From Pseudomonas sp. MUP55 (GTDB lineage Bacteria > Pseudomonadota > Gammaproteobacteria > Pseudomonadales > Pseudomonadaceae), in NCBI RefSeq assembly GCF_034043515.1, contig NZ_CP138214.1, positions 4,836,001 through 4,900,000 of the forward strand: 64,000 bases of DNA. Reading direction: 5' to 3'. The notes below the pieces were generated by a model that was given only the letters and a program-made list of their open reading frames with translations, did no database searches and was not told the DNA's origin. Positions 38,407 through 48,504 of this stretch are shown here, in pieces. Within the stretch, counting starts at the first letter, position 1. Each line of letters starts with the position of its first letter. A program made the translations under genes and the position numbers.

Positions 38407-39105
38407 CTATTTCAGCTGCAGCTTGTGCTTGAGGCTCTGCATGACATCGGCCTTGTTCTGCAGGTACTCATTCAGGCCGCGGGCGCGCAGGTTGCACGCA
38501 TCACATTCGCCACAGCCGGTGCCGATGATGCCGTTGTAGCAGGTCAGTGTCTGCTCGCGCACCAGTTCCAGTTGCCCGTGGTAATCGGCCAGGGCCCAGG
38601 TCTCGGCCTTGTTCAGCCACATCAGCGGCGTGTCGAGACGCACGTCGTATTCCATGCCCAGCTTGAGGGCCTGGTTGAGCGCTTTGACGAACTCGTCACG
38701 GCAATCCGGGTAGCCCGAAAAGTCGGTTTCGCAGACGCCGGTGATCACGGTCTCAGCCTTCACTTGATAGGCGTAGATCGCGGCGAGGGTCAGGAAGAGG
38801 ATATTGCGCCCCGGCACGAAGGTGCTCGGCAGGCTTTCACCTGAGCTGTTCACGGTGGGCACGGGGATGTTGTCGCGGGTGAGGCTGCTGATCGCCAGCT
38901 CATTGAGCAGGGATACGTCCATCACTTTGTGCACGGTGGCGCCCAGCTGTTTGGCCAGCTTTTGGGCCACTTCGATTTCCGCCACATGCCGCTGACCATA
39001 ATCGAAGGTGATGCAGTGCACTTCGTCATACAGCTTCAGCGCCTGGATCAAGCAGGTGGTCGAATCCTGCCCGCCACTGAACACCATAACGGCTTTTTTA
39101 CTCAT
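38407..39105 (-). CDS. queC: 7-cyano-7-deazaguanine synthase QueC
   Basis: Converts carboxy-deazaguanine to preQ0 with ATP and ammonia. The 232 residues show the PP-loop SGGQDSTTC, the [14 protein letters not shown] segment and the zinc site CGECDAC. The ATG at 39105 matches the family start ([12 protein letters not shown]); an open frame continues upstream to 39219 without family support. queE and other queuosine biosynthesis genes are not adjacent. It is convergent with the VUT transporter gene. Confidence 0.95.
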   Translation of the reverse strand: MSKKAVMVFSGGQDSTTCLIQALKLYDEVHCITFDYGQRHVAEIEVAQKLAKQLGATVHKVMDVSLLNELAISSLTRDNIPVPTVNSSGESLPSTFVPGRNILFLTLAAIYAYQVKAETVITGVCETDFSGYPDCRDEFVKALNQALKLGMEYDVRLDTPLMWLNKAETWALADYHGQLELVREQTLTCYNGIIGTGCGECDACNLRARGLNEYLQNKADVMQSLKHKLQLK

Positions 39106-39218
39106 TGCGTTGCTTCCCGCAGTCGTGGAATTAAGTGTAGGAGCGAGGCGGGCGGCTAGCCCTTGCTCGCGAAAAACATCAACGATAACGCAGCGCATCC
39201 GGTTTGACACAGCGGTCA

Positions 39219-39256
39219 ATAAAAAACCCCGCGCATCTTTCGAAGGCGGGGCTTTT
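39219..39256 (-). terminator. Terminator of the cyo operon
   Basis: On the minus strand AGCCCCGC and GCGGGGTT form a GC-rich stem around a ~13-base loop, followed by TTTTTTATT. It lies just past the cyoE stop codon. Confidence 0.8.
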
Positions 39257-39270
39257 CACTGCAAGACCAC

Positions 39271-40158
39271 TCAGTGGGCGTAGGTCAGCAACAGCTCTTT
39301 CGGCACTTGGAAATCCAGGGACATCATCACGCTGAGCGCGGTGATGGTGAAGATCGAGAACACGAACAGCTTGCGCGCCCAGACGGTGTCATCCACCGCC
39401 TTGTAGCCGGTCCAGGCCATGTACAACCAGTACATGCCCATGGCCGCGGCGACGGCGAGGTAGCTCATGCCGGCGTAGCCACTGAAGGTCAACATCAAGG
39501 TCGCCACGAGGAAGGCCAGGATGTAGAGCAGGATGTGTTTCTTGGCCACCTGGATGCCACGCTTGACCGGCAGAACCGGAATCGACGCAGCCAGGTAGTC
39601 ATTGAAGCGGAAAATCGCGATGGCGTAGGAATGCGGCATCTGCCACAGGCTGAACATCACCAGCAGCACCAGCGCGGCCATGTCGAAGCTATTGGTTACA
39701 GCCACATAACCAATCACCGGCGGCATCGCCCCCGACAGACTGCCCACGAGCGTGCCGTGCACCGACTTGCGCTTGAGGTAGAGGCTGTAGAGGCCGACAT
39801 AGATGACAAAACCGATCACGGCAAACAGCGCCGCCAGCGGGTTGGCCACCTTGTACAACAACACCACGCCTGCAACACCCAGGACGGTCGCGAAGATCAG
39901 TGCCAGTTTCAGGGAGATAAGGCCCTGGACCAGCACACGATTCTTGGTGCGCTCCATCTTGATGTCGATGTCACGGTCGATGCAGTTGTTGAACACGCAA
40001 CCGGAAGCAACCACCAGGGACGTACCGATCATTGCAGCCAGGAAGATGGCCAGATCGACATGTCCCTTGGAGGCCAGGAAGAAACCGCCCGCCACAGAAA
40101 GCACGTTACCGAAAATGATCCCCGGTTTGGTGATTTGGATAAAGTGCTTAAGCGACAT
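39271..40158 (-). CDS. cyoE: Protohaem IX farnesyltransferase (haem O synthase)
   Basis: Polytopic membrane enzyme that adds a farnesyl tail to haem B, giving haem O for the bo3 oxidase. The 295 residues have about nine spans and the prenyl-diphosphate motifs [18 protein letters not shown] and YSLYLKRKS, which bind Mg and substrate. It is the last gene of cyoABCDE and starts 11 bases after the cyoD stop. Confidence 0.96.
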   Translation of the reverse strand: MSLKHFIQITKPGIIFGNVLSVAGGFFLASKGHVDLAIFLAAMIGTSLVVASGCVFNNCIDRDIDIKMERTKNRVLVQGLISLKLALIFATVLGVAGVVLLYKVANPLAALFAVIGFVIYVGLYSLYLKRKSVHGTLVGSLSGAMPPVIGYVAVTNSFDMAALVLLVMFSLWQMPHSYAIAIFRFNDYLAASIPVLPVKRGIQVAKKHILLYILAFLVATLMLTFSGYAGMSYLAVAAAMGMYWLYMAWTGYKAVDDTVWARKLFVFSIFTITALSVMMSLDFQVPKELLLTYAH

Positions 40159-40169
40159 CGGGTTTTACC

Positions 40170-40511
40170 TCACTTCGCCATCATGAACGTATGGATGCTG
40201 AACATGATCCAGATCGACAAGCCAACCAGCAGCAGGATTACCAAGCCTGCGAACACGAACGCAATCACGTTATCGCGCTGCTCTTTGGAGCGATCCAAAT
40301 GCAGGAAGTACACCAGGTGAACCAGCACCTGAATCACCGCGAACGCCAGTACGATCATCAGGGTGATCGACTTCGGCAGGGTCGGGTACATCACCAGACC
40401 GAACGGGATGAGCGTCAGGATTACCGACAGGATGAAGCCGATGGCGTACGACTTGACGCTGCCGTGGCTCGCATCATGGCTGTCATGGTCATGGGAGTGT
40501 GCATTAGCCAT
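40170..40511 (-). CDS. cyoD: Cytochrome bo3 ubiquinol oxidase subunit IV
   Basis: Small three-span subunit that helps assemble the copper site of the oxidase. The 113 residues carry the SVKSYAIGFILSVILTLIPF first span and VLVHLVYFLHLDRSKEQRDN, both typical of CyoD. The histidine-rich N terminus (AHSHDHDSHDASHG) may bind metal. The ATG overlaps the cyoC stop by one base (TAATG). Confidence 0.95.
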   Translation of the reverse strand: MANAHSHDHDSHDASHGSVKSYAIGFILSVILTLIPFGLVMYPTLPKSITLMIVLAFAVIQVLVHLVYFLHLDRSKEQRDNVIAFVFAGLVILLLVGLSIWIMFSIHTFMMAK

Positions 40512-41137
40512 TACAGGGTCCCCATCAGGTAAACAACGGTGAAGACGCAGATCCAGACCACGTCCAGGAAGTGCCAGAACAGGCTCAGGCAGCTCAGGCG
40601 GGTCTTGTTGGTGTTGGTCAGGCCGTGCTTATTGACCTGATACATCATCACCGCCATCCACAGCAGGCCAGCCGTTACGTGCAGACCGTGGGTGCCTACC
40701 AGCGTGAAGAACGCGGACAGGAAGCCGGAACGGTGCGGGCCGTAGCCTTCGGAGATCAACAGGTGGAACTCGTTGATCTCCATGCCGATGAAGCCCAGGC
40801 CGAACAGGAAGGTCAGTGCCAACCAGCTCAGTACGCCCTTCTTGTTGCCCTTGTAGAAGGCCAACATGGCGAAGCCGTAGGTGATCGAGCTGAACAACAG
40901 CAAGGCGGTTTCGCCAAGCACGTAAGGCAGTTCGAAGATGTCGTGGCCCGATGGGCCACCCGCTACGTTGTTTACCAGTACCGCGTACACCGCGAAGATC
41001 GACGCAAACAAGATGCAGTCGGTCATCAGGTAGAGCCAGAAACCGAAAACGGTCATCGGCCCAGAGTCGTGGTGATGGTCATCGTGCCCATGGTCATCGA
41101 CATGGGCGTGTCCAGCATTGGTCACTAAGTTCGACAT
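40511..41137 (-). CDS. cyoC: Cytochrome bo3 ubiquinol oxidase subunit III
   Basis: Five-span subunit of the haem-copper oxidase, 208 residues. The [40 protein letters not shown] and [14 protein letters not shown] segments are typical. The N terminus is histidine-rich like that of CyoD. It starts 3 bases after the cyoB stop. Confidence 0.96.
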   Translation of the reverse strand: MSNLVTNAGHAHVDDHGHDDHHHDSGPMTVFGFWLYLMTDCILFASIFAVYAVLVNNVAGGPSGHDIFELPYVLGETALLLFSSITYGFAMLAFYKGNKKGVLSWLALTFLFGLGFIGMEINEFHLLISEGYGPHRSGFLSAFFTLVGTHGLHVTAGLLWMAVMMYQVNKHGLTNTNKTRLSCLSLFWHFLDVVWICVFTVVYLMGTL

Positions 41138-41140
41138 GGT

Positions 41141-43159
41141 TTAAGCCTGTTCCAACGAGGTTTCTACACGGTTGGCCGGGATTTTCTTCTCGGCGACCAG
41201 GCGAGCGTGCTGCTCGGCTTCGATGCGTTCGATCGTTTCGACCGGCACCATGTAGCCTTGATCATCACGTGCGGCGTGGACGATGAAGTAACCGATGGTA
41301 CCCACCAGGCCCACGATCGCCAGCCACCAGATGTGCCAGATCATCGCGAAACCGAACACGGTCAACAGCGCACCCATCACCACGCCAGTGGCGGTGTTGT
41401 TTGGCATGTGGATCGGCTCGTAATGCTTAGGACGCTGGTACGCAGTACCGTCTTCCTTGGCTTCGGTGAACGCATCGATGGTGTTCGCAGTAGGGATCAC
41501 GGCGAAGTTGTAGAACGGCGGTGGCGACGAGGTCGACCATTCCAGGGTGTGGCCATTCCATGGGTCACCGGAGTCGCAAGCGTTCTGCTTACGGTCACGG
41601 ATGCTCACGTACAGCTGGATCAGCTGGCAGGCGATACCGGCAGCGATCATCAGCGCACCGAACATGGCGACGTACAGGTACGGCACCCACTCAGGGTTGG
41701 TGGTAGCGTTCAGACGACGGGTCATGCCCATGAAGCCCAGTGCATAGAGCGGCATGAACGCAACGAAGAAGCCCGAGATCCAGAACCAGAATGCAGCCTT
41801 GCCCCAGCCTTCGTGCAGCTTGAAGCCGAACGCTTTCGGGAAGTAGAAGCTGAAACCAGCGATGTAACCGAATACCGCACCACCGATGATCACGTTGTGG
41901 AAGTGAGCGATCACGAACAGGCTGTTGTGCAGTACGAAGTCAGCACCCGGGATGGCCAGCAGTACGCCGGTCATGCCGCCGATGGCGAAGGTCACCATGA
42001 AGCCCAGGGTCCACAGAACCTGGCTGGTCATGCGCAAACGACCGTGGTAGATGGTGAACAGCCAGTTGAATAGCTTCACCCCCGTCGGGATGGAAATCAG
42101 CATCGTCGCCAGGCCGAAGAAGGCGTTGACGCTGGCACCCGAACCCATGGTGAAGAAGTGGTGCAACCACACCATGAAGCCCAGTACCGAGATTGCGCCC
42201 GATGCGTAGACCATCGAGTGGTGACCGAACAGGCGCTTGCCGGTAAAGGTCGAGATCACTTCGGAGAAGATACCGAACGCTGGCAGGATCAGGATGTACA
42301 CCTCAGGGTGACCCCATGCCCAGAACAGGTTCACGTACATCATTGGATTGCCACCAAGTTCATTGGTGAAAATGTGGAAATCCAGGTAACGGTCAAGCGA
42401 CAGCAGCGCCATGGTAGCGGCCAGGATCGGGAACGAAGCCACGATCAGCACGTTTGCCCAGGTGCAGGTCCAGGTGAAGATCGGCATGTCCATCAGTTTC
42501 ATGCCGGGGGCGCGCATCTTCAGGACGGTGGCCAGGAAGTTGACCCCCGTCAATGTCGTCCCGAGTCCCGATAACTGCAGCGCCCAGATGTAGTAGTCCA
42601 CACCCACGCCCGGGCTGTATTGCAGGCCCGACAGAGGTGGATACGCAACCCAACCGGTCTTGGCGAACTCGCCGACGCCCAGGGACAGGTTGATCAGTAC
42701 AACGCCGGATACCAGCAGCCAGAAGCTCAGGGAGTTCAGGAACGGGTAGGCAACGTCACGGGCACCGATCTGCAGCGGCAAGGCAAGGTTCATCAAGCCG
42801 GTGAAGAATGGCATCGCCATGAAGATGATCATGATCACACCGTGGGCGGTGAAGATCTGGTCATAGTGTTCAGGCGGCAGGTAGCCAGGCGAACCCTCGG
42901 TGGCCATGGCCAGCTGGGTACGCATCATGATGGCGTCGGCAAAGCCACGCAGCAGCATGACCATGGCAACGATGACGTACATGACACCGATTTTCTTGTG
43001 GTCGACAGACGTCAACCACTCGGTCCACAGGTAGGTCCACTTCTTGAAATACGTAATGGCTGCAAACAGTGCCAGACCACCCAGCGCGATCATGGCGATG
43101 GTCACCATTACGATCGGCTCGTGGAATGGGACCGCGTCCCAACTTAATTTACCAAACAT
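41141..43159 (-). CDS. cyoB: Cytochrome bo3 ubiquinol oxidase subunit I
   Basis: Catalytic subunit of 672 residues, holding haem b, haem o3 and CuB; reduces oxygen to water and pumps protons. The signature around the CuB ligands [35 protein letters not shown] and the [16 protein letters not shown] haem region are all intact. Typical length for CyoB. It starts 3 bases after cyoA ends, with AGGAGTAAACG as ribosome-binding site. Confidence 0.98.
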   Translation of the reverse strand: MFGKLSWDAVPFHEPIVMVTIAMIALGGLALFAAITYFKKWTYLWTEWLTSVDHKKIGVMYVIVAMVMLLRGFADAIMMRTQLAMATEGSPGYLPPEHYDQIFTAHGVIMIIFMAMPFFTGLMNLALPLQIGARDVAYPFLNSLSFWLLVSGVVLINLSLGVGEFAKTGWVAYPPLSGLQYSPGVGVDYYIWALQLSGLGTTLTGVNFLATVLKMRAPGMKLMDMPIFTWTCTWANVLIVASFPILAATMALLSLDRYLDFHIFTNELGGNPMMYVNLFWAWGHPEVYILILPAFGIFSEVISTFTGKRLFGHHSMVYASGAISVLGFMVWLHHFFTMGSGASVNAFFGLATMLISIPTGVKLFNWLFTIYHGRLRMTSQVLWTLGFMVTFAIGGMTGVLLAIPGADFVLHNSLFVIAHFHNVIIGGAVFGYIAGFSFYFPKAFGFKLHEGWGKAAFWFWISGFFVAFMPLYALGFMGMTRRLNATTNPEWVPYLYVAMFGALMIAAGIACQLIQLYVSIRDRKQNACDSGDPWNGHTLEWSTSSPPPFYNFAVIPTANTIDAFTEAKEDGTAYQRPKHYEPIHMPNNTATGVVMGALLTVFGFAMIWHIWWLAIVGLVGTIGYFIVHAARDDQGYMVPVETIERIEAEQHARLVAEKKIPANRVETSLEQA

Positions 43160-43162
43160 CGT

Positions 43163-44104
43163 TTACTCCTCTGCCCCAGCAGTTGAATGCGAGCCCGTGT
43201 CAGAACCTTCAACCGCGGCCACTTCTTTCTTCTCGTGCTTGACCGGCTTGCCTGGCTTCATACCTTCGTACTTGTCGACGATTTTCTGAAACAGGTTCGG
43301 CTCGTACGCGGAGTACAGGGCGACTGGGTTGTTCTGGCTTGGTTTGGTCAGGGCGTCGTATTCAGCTTGATCAAGCTGTTTAGGTGCGGCCTTGACTTCG
43401 GCTACCCAGGCGTTGAAGTCTTCCTGGCTCGTCGAGATCGCTTTGAATTTCATGCCGGTGAAGCCAGCGCCGCTGTAGTTCGCGGAGATGCCTTCCATTT
43501 CAGCTTTTTCGTTGGCGATCAGGTGCAGACGGGTCTGCATGCCTGCCATCGCATAGATCTGGCCGCCCAGGGCTGGAATGAAGAACGAGTTCATCACGGC
43601 GTCGGAGGTGATCCGGAAGTTCAGCGGGGTGTTCTCCGGGAACCGGATCTGGTTCACCGTGGCGATACCCAGGTCCGGGTAGATGAACAGCCACTTCCAG
43701 TCCAGCGCGACCACTTCGATGTTGATCGGCTTGACGTCGGATTCCAGCGGACGGTACGGGTCCAGCTCGTGGGTCGACTTATAGGTGATGTAACCCAGGG
43801 CGATGATGATGAGGATCGGGACCAGCCACACCGCGATTTCAATCTTGGTGGAGTGCGACCACTTCGGCGCGTAGGTCGCGCTGGTGTTCGACGCGCGGTA
43901 TTTCCAGGCGAAGGCGAAGGTCATGATAATCACAGGCACCACGACCAACAGCATCAGCAGGGTGGCGGTGATGATCAGGTTTCGTTGATCCAGACCGATC
44001 TGTCCTTTCGGGTCCATCAAGGTCCACTTGCAGCCTCCCAGCATTAACATCATGCCAAGCAGCGGCAAAAAGCCTAGTAATCGGGGGTACCTGTTTTTAC
44101 TCAT
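43163..44104 (-). CDS. cyoA: Cytochrome bo3 ubiquinol oxidase subunit II
   Basis: A 313-residue membrane-anchored lipoprotein with a periplasmic cupredoxin-like domain lacking CuA, as expected for a quinol oxidase. The signal peptide ends in the lipobox LGGC. Two spans follow (IITATLLMLLVVVPVIIMTF and IEIAVWLVPILIIIALGYIT). The ATG at 44104 follows GAGGTCGTG; a longer frame to 44158 lacks family support. It is the first gene of the operon, so the cyo promoter should lie upstream of 44104. Confidence 0.96.
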   Translation of the reverse strand: MSKNRYPRLLGFLPLLGMMLMLGGCKWTLMDPKGQIGLDQRNLIITATLLMLLVVVPVIIMTFAFAWKYRASNTSATYAPKWSHSTKIEIAVWLVPILIIIALGYITYKSTHELDPYRPLESDVKPINIEVVALDWKWLFIYPDLGIATVNQIRFPENTPLNFRITSDAVMNSFFIPALGGQIYAMAGMQTRLHLIANEKAEMEGISANYSGAGFTGMKFKAISTSQEDFNAWVAEVKAAPKQLDQAEYDALTKPSQNNPVALYSAYEPNLFQKIVDKYEGMKPGKPVKHEKKEVAAVEGSDTGSHSTAGAEE

Positions 44105-44842
44105 CTCACGACCTCTAAAGCAGCTTGCGCAATGCAGTTGGGTTTTGATCGCCAACACTTCACCCTGCCAAGGGTTGGCATTTCTCTTCGATTGAATAAG
44201 AGCCTGCCCGTCACGTCATAGCTGTACGTTTCACGGACCTGCGGTGAGTTCTTATTCGATTTCGTGGCTAAAGGCCTTGTTACAGACCAATTCCATTTGG
44301 TGCGGATAGTTGAAGGCTGCCGGAACCTGGGGTCGCACAGAGCCTTCCATCTGCTCCTCGACCGCTCCAATGCTCAAATATTGAACAGCACCGGACATTC
44401 AGTGCGGGCGATTGTAGTTAGCTAGCGATGTATAAACCATGTCTGATAAAGAAATAATTTTTATCGATTACAGCAATAATCCTTCACCATTCCTGTAAAG
44501 GTTCGCGACTTTATCGCGTTGGATTCTCAACAAAAACCACAAAAATTGCGCTGTTATTGGGCAGATTGCCACTCCCCTTACGGCTTGTAAGGGCATGGCA
44601 AACGCAGCGAAGTGCCCATAAAACAAGGCATTTACACAACGCTTGTGGGCTGAAACTCCACGGGTTTGGCGGTGTCTTTCAAGCCACGAAGTGACAGCAC
44701 AATTTGCACGGCAGATGCAAATTCGGAGGCCGCTTCGGCGAGTCAGAAACCATCTGCGACCGCCTCCGTGTGACAACATGTCGCACACTGCGCGCACCAT
44801 TCTTTGCCGCTCGTCACGGCTCCTTCACAAATCCCCACACAC
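44105..44842. other. Long leader region upstream of cyoA
   Basis: About 740 bases without a supportable gene. It should hold the cyo promoter. Two inverted repeats are visible: ATTTGC...GCAAAT (around 44700-44725) and CGGAGGC...GCCTCCG (44728-44768). A minus-strand open frame of 110 codons (44468-44800) has no ribosome-binding site or motif and I do not believe it. An unusually long 5' region or a small RNA is possible. Confidence 0.45.
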
Positions 44843-44843
44843 A

Positions 44844-44883
44844 AAAACGCCCCGGCCTCCACTCAAGGAGACCGGGGCGTTTT
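44844..44883 (-). terminator. Terminator of dsbB, minus strand
   Basis: AAAACGCCCCGG and CCGGGGCGTTTT form a 12-bp stem; read on the minus strand it ends in TTTTTG. It lies 11 bases past the dsbB stop and could also work on the plus strand. Confidence 0.85.
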
Positions 44884-44894
44884 GTTGAACGGGT

Positions 44895-45401
44895 TCAGGC
44901 TTTGGGGTGGCGATTGCGATAGATGCACAACGGCACCAGGATCACCGTCAGCACGAAGGCCACCAAGGCCCATTGCGCCAGCGAAAGGCCGAGGATGGGC
45001 GGATAGGGCGTGCTGCAGAAGCCGTCGACCTGAAAGCCCAGGGGAAACACTTTGGCCAGGGGCAGCTCATCGACGATCGGCTGCAACACATCGATGCCGC
45101 AGCTGACCTGAGGGAAGAACTGGGTGTACACGTGATGACCGGCCGCGGCCACGCCGCCCAAGGCGCTGAGGACCACCAGCCCTTCAAAGAACGTGACGGC
45201 TCCCTTGGTACGCATCGCGGCGCCGATGAACGCAAAGAGCGCAATCAGCAGCAAGGCGTAGCGCTGCAGGATGCACAGCGGGCACGGCGCTTCGCCCAAC
45301 ACCACTTGCATGTACAGCGCGCCGCCGATCAGCGCCAGGCAGATGATGCCCAGCAACACCAGAAAGCGCCGCTCCCTGCCCAAACGCATTTCGTCACTCA
45401 T
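44895..45401 (-). CDS. dsbB: Disulfide bond formation protein B
   Basis: A 168-residue, four-span membrane enzyme that reoxidises DsbA and passes electrons to quinone. Both cysteine pairs are visible: APCPLCILQRYALL (CxxC) and the second pair in VSCGIDV and VDGFCSTPYP. The ATG at 45401 follows GGAAACGGGG. It lies behind the cyo operon on the same strand but has its own terminator. Confidence 0.95.
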   Translation of the reverse strand: MSDEMRLGRERRFLVLLGIICLALIGGALYMQVVLGEAPCPLCILQRYALLLIALFAFIGAAMRTKGAVTFFEGLVVLSALGGVAAAGHHVYTQFFPQVSCGIDVLQPIVDELPLAKVFPLGFQVDGFCSTPYPPILGLSLAQWALVAFVLTVILVPLCIYRNRHPKA

Positions 45402-45510
45402 CCCCGTTTCCCTTTCTTTGTTGTGCCAATGGCGCAAGTTTACACACAGGCACCCGTTAAAACAGAGAGGGGTTAACAACGGATTAATCAGGAAAAATGA
45501 AGCGTTAAAT

Positions 45511-45597
45511 GTGGGAGGGGGCTTGCCCCCGATAGCAGTGGATCAGCCAGCTTATGGGCAACTGACCCAGCGCCATCGGGGGCAAGCCCCCTCCCAC
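45511..45597. repeat. REPIN-type inverted doublet (copy 4)
   Basis: Perfect consensus arms, GTGGGAGGGGGCTTGCCCCC and its reverse partner, about 45 bases apart, with the spacer words GTGGATCAGCC and CAACTGACCC. It lies between dsbB and the 3' end of hmp. Confidence 0.92.
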
Positions 45598-45610
45598 ATG
45601 GTTAAGCGTG

Positions 45611-46792
45611 TTACTCCAGGGCGGCAGCCGGGCCGAAGAATTCGTAGCGGCTCTGTTTCTCCGGTACACCCAGGGCCTTGAGGTGGCGCTTGATCGCCGC
45701 CATGAAGCCTTTAGGGCCCAGGAAGTAGGCATCAATGTCACGCTGCTCGGGCAGCCACGCGGCCAGTTGCTCCTGGCTCAGCAGGCCGACGGTGTCCGCC
45801 GCCGGGCTCACGCCGTCATCCTCGGCGTAGCAGTAGAAGCGCTTGAGCTGCGGGTGCCTGGCCGCCAGGGTGTCCACCCAGTCACGGAACGCATGCACCG
45901 AGCCGTTACGCGCACAGTGGATAAAGTGCACGGGGCGCTCGGTGGCCAGTGCCGCTTCGAGCATCGGCAGGGTGGGCGTAATGCCCACACCGCCGCTGAT
46001 CAGCACCAGCGGCTTATCGCTGCCGGCCAGGGTGAACTCGCCGGCAGGCGGGAACAGGTCAATGCTCGCGCCGACCTGCAGCTGGTCATGCAGGTAGTTG
46101 GACACCCGCCCACCGGCTTCGCGCTTGACGCTGATGCGGTACAGGCCGCTATCGCTCAACGCCGACAGGGAATAGTTGCGGCGTACTTCCTCGCCATCGA
46201 GCACCAGTTTCATGCCGATGTACTGGCCGGGGGCAGCCTCGAGGATCGGGCCGTTGTCCACCGGGGCGAAGTAGAACGAGGTAATTTCGTCGCTCTCCTC
46301 CACGCGCTTGACCAGCAGGAACGGCCGCGCACCGCGCCAGCCGCCGGGCGCCTGGGCTTTTTCGTCGTAGATAGCCGCTTCGGCACCGATCAGGATATCC
46401 GCCAACTGACCGTACGCCGCGCCCCAGGCACTCATCACCTCTGGGGTGGCAATCTCGCTGCCCAGCACTTCGGAAATTGCGCGCAGCAGGCAGGCCCCGA
46501 CGATGGGGTAGTGTTCCGGCAGGATCTGCAAGGCCACATGCTTGTTGATGATCTTGGCCACCAGGTCGCCCAACTGGTCCAACTGGTCGATGTGCCGCGC
46601 ATACATCAGCACGCCATTGGCCAAGGCACGGGGCTGGTCGCCGCTGGCCTGGTGGGCCTGGTTGAACAGTGGGCGAACTTGCGGGTACTCGGCCAGCATC
46701 ATGCGGTAGAAATGGGTGATCAACGCTTCGCCGCCGCTTTCCAGCAACGGCACAGTGGATTTGATGATGGCACGGTCTTGGGCACTCAGCAT
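45611..46792 (-). CDS. hmp: Nitric oxide dioxygenase (flavohaemoglobin)
   Basis: Converts NO to nitrate with NADPH and oxygen; a 393-residue cytoplasmic detoxification enzyme. The globin half has the proximal-His region NKHVALQILPEHYPIVGACL, and the reductase half shows RNYSLSALSDSG (FAD) and VLISGGVGITPTLPM (NADPH). The ATG at 46792 is preceded by AGGAG. It diverges from norR, whose product activates it. Confidence 0.95.
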   Translation of the reverse strand: MLSAQDRAIIKSTVPLLESGGEALITHFYRMMLAEYPQVRPLFNQAHQASGDQPRALANGVLMYARHIDQLDQLGDLVAKIINKHVALQILPEHYPIVGACLLRAISEVLGSEIATPEVMSAWGAAYGQLADILIGAEAAIYDEKAQAPGGWRGARPFLLVKRVEESDEITSFYFAPVDNGPILEAAPGQYIGMKLVLDGEEVRRNYSLSALSDSGLYRISVKREAGGRVSNYLHDQLQVGASIDLFPPAGEFTLAGSDKPLVLISGGVGITPTLPMLEAALATERPVHFIHCARNGSVHAFRDWVDTLAARHPQLKRFYCYAEDDGVSPAADTVGLLSQEQLAAWLPEQRDIDAYFLGPKGFMAAIKRHLKALGVPEKQSRYEFFGPAAALE

Positions 46793-46830
46793 GGGAGACT
46801 CCTGGGTCTTTTAACGAATTGCTCTTAGCT

Positions 46831-46848
46831 ACTCAGTAATCGTGCCAA
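46831..46848 (-). promoter_or_regulatory. Putative sigma54 promoter of hmp
   Basis: The minus strand reads TTGGCACGATTACTGAGT: the -24 element TGGCAC is perfect, while the -12 element is CTGAG instead of the consensus TTGCA. It lies 39-56 bases upstream of the hmp start, and NorR sites are 40-80 bases further upstream, the usual enhancer arrangement. The weak -12 leaves doubt. Confidence 0.45.
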
Positions 46849-46888
46849 CTCATAAAAGCCTATTTTTCAACGACTTAAAGATTGTGTA

Positions 46889-46899
46889 GTCAGAATAAC
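46889..46899. promoter_or_regulatory. NorR box GT-N7-AC (1)
   Basis: GTCAGAATAAC fits the GT-N7-AC core of NorR binding sites. It lies in the hmp/norR divergent region, 100 bases upstream of hmp and 41 bases upstream of norR. Confidence 0.55.
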
Positions 46900-46914
46900 C
46901 TCCTACACATTATA

Positions 46915-46925
46915 GTCATAAGGAC
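46915..46925. promoter_or_regulatory. NorR box GT-N7-AC (2)
   Basis: GTCATAAGGAC is a second GT-N7-AC match, 26 bases (centre to centre) from the first and just upstream of the norR ribosome-binding site. NorR enhancers normally have several such sites. Confidence 0.55.
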
Positions 46926-46939
46926 TACAAGGAGTCATT

Positions 46940-48484
46940 ATGACTGCGCAATCGCTGCTCACCACGCTGCTGCCCCTGGTCGCTGACTTGTCGCGGGAAC
47001 TGCCTGAAGGCGAGCGCTATCGACGCCTGCTGCAAGCCATGCGCGCCCTGCTGCCATGTGATGCCGCCGCGTTGCTGCGCCTGGAGGGCGAGTGGCTGGT
47101 GCCGCTGGCCGTGGACGGCTTGAGCGCCGACACCCTGGGCCGACGCTTCAAGATCAGCGAGCACCCGCGATTCGAAGTGCTGCTGAGCAGCCCCGGCCCC
47201 ACCCGCTTTGACAGCGACAGCGACTTGCCCGACCCCTATGACGGCCTGGTCGATGGCCTGCACGGGCACCTGGAAGTTCACGATTGCATGGGTTGTCCGC
47301 TGTTTATCGACGACCAACCGTGGGGCCTGCTGACCCTGGACGCCCTCGACACCGAACGCTTTGAGCGGGTCGAACTCGATGCCCTGCAAGCCTTTGCCAG
47401 CCTCGCCGCGGCCACGGTCAACGTCGCCGAGCGCATTGAACGCCTGGCGTTGCGCGCCGAAGACGAGCACCAGCGTGCCGAAATCTATCGCCAGGCCAGC
47501 GGTCAGCAGCACACGGAGATGATCGGCCAGAGCAAGGCGCACAAGCACTTGGTCGAGGAAATCAAACTGGTGGGCGGCAGTGACCTGACCGTGCTGATTA
47601 CCGGCGAAACCGGCGTCGGCAAGGAGTTGGTTGCCCAGGCGATCCACGCCGCGTCCTCGCGAGCCGACAAACCCATGATCAGCCTCAACTGCGCCGCGCT
47701 GCCCGAAACCCTGGTGGAAAGCGAGCTGTTCGGCCATGTGCGCGGCGCCTTCACCGGTGCGCTGAATGAGCGCCGGGGCAAGTTCGAACTGGCCAATGGC
47801 GGTACGTTATTTCTGGACGAGGTGGGCGAGTTGTCGCTGACCGTGCAGGCCAAACTGCTGCGGGTGCTGCAAAGCGGCCAGTTGCAGCGCCTGGGGTCGG
47901 ACAAGGAGCATCAGGTGAATGTGCGCCTGATTGCCGCCACCAATCGCGACCTGGCCGAAGAAGTCCGTAATGGCCGCTACCGCGCCGACTTCTACCACCG
48001 CTTGAGCGTCTACCCCCTGCGGGTGCCAGCGTTGCGTGAACGTGGGCGCGATGTGCTGCTGCTGGCCGGCTTTTTTCTGGAACAGAACCGCTCACGCATG
48101 GGCCTGGGCAGTCTGCGCCTGACGGGCGATGCCCAGGCGGCGCTGCTGGCCTACGACTGGCCGGGCAATGTACGCGAGCTCGAACATTTGATCGGACGCA
48201 GCGCGCTCAAAGCCCTGGGCCATCGCCGCGAGCGGCCGAAGATCCTCAGCCTGAGCGCTGTGGATCTGGACCTGCCTGCTGTCAGCGCAACCCCCGTCCA
48301 AGCACCGGTTGCTGCCATTACCGAAGTCACCGGCGACCTGCGCCAGGCCACCGAGCACTACCAGCGCCAGATCATCAGCGCCTGCCTTGCGCGCCATCAA
48401 CACAACTGGGCCAGTGCCGCCCGCGAATTGGGCCTGGACCGCGCCAACCTGGGCCGAATGGCCAAGCGCCTTGGAATGAAATAA
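46940..48484 (+). CDS. norR: NO-responsive sigma54 activator NorR
   Basis: A 514-residue activator with an N-terminal GAF domain that binds NO at a non-haem iron, a central AAA+ domain with Walker A TGETGVGKE, the sigma54-contact loop GAFTGA (in HVRGAFTGALNERRGKFE) and FLDEVGELSLTVQAKLLRVL, and a C-terminal Fis-type helix-turn-helix (ASAARELGLDRANLGRMAKR). It activates hmp divergently. Ribosome-binding site AAGGAG, 6 bases from the ATG. Confidence 0.95.
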   Translation: MTAQSLLTTLLPLVADLSRELPEGERYRRLLQAMRALLPCDAAALLRLEGEWLVPLAVDGLSADTLGRRFKISEHPRFEVLLSSPGPTRFDSDSDLPDPYDGLVDGLHGHLEVHDCMGCPLFIDDQPWGLLTLDALDTERFERVELDALQAFASLAAATVNVAERIERLALRAEDEHQRAEIYRQASGQQHTEMIGQSKAHKHLVEEIKLVGGSDLTVLITGETGVGKELVAQAIHAASSRADKPMISLNCAALPETLVESELFGHVRGAFTGALNERRGKFELANGGTLFLDEVGELSLTVQAKLLRVLQSGQLQRLGSDKEHQVNVRLIAATNRDLAEEVRNGRYRADFYHRLSVYPLRVPALRERGRDVLLLAGFFLEQNRSRMGLGSLRLTGDAQAALLAYDWPGNVRELEHLIGRSALKALGHRRERPKILSLSAVDLDLPAVSATPVQAPVAAITEVTGDLRQATEHYQRQIISACLARHQHNWASAARELGLDRANLGRMAKRLGMK

Positions 48485-48504
48485 CCAGGGTCAACTCAAT
48501 CAAT

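Noticed and set aside
44468..44800. A 110-codon minus-strand frame upstream of cyoA
   Set aside because: Cys/Arg/His-rich composition, no ribosome-binding site and no motif; it covers inverted repeats instead.
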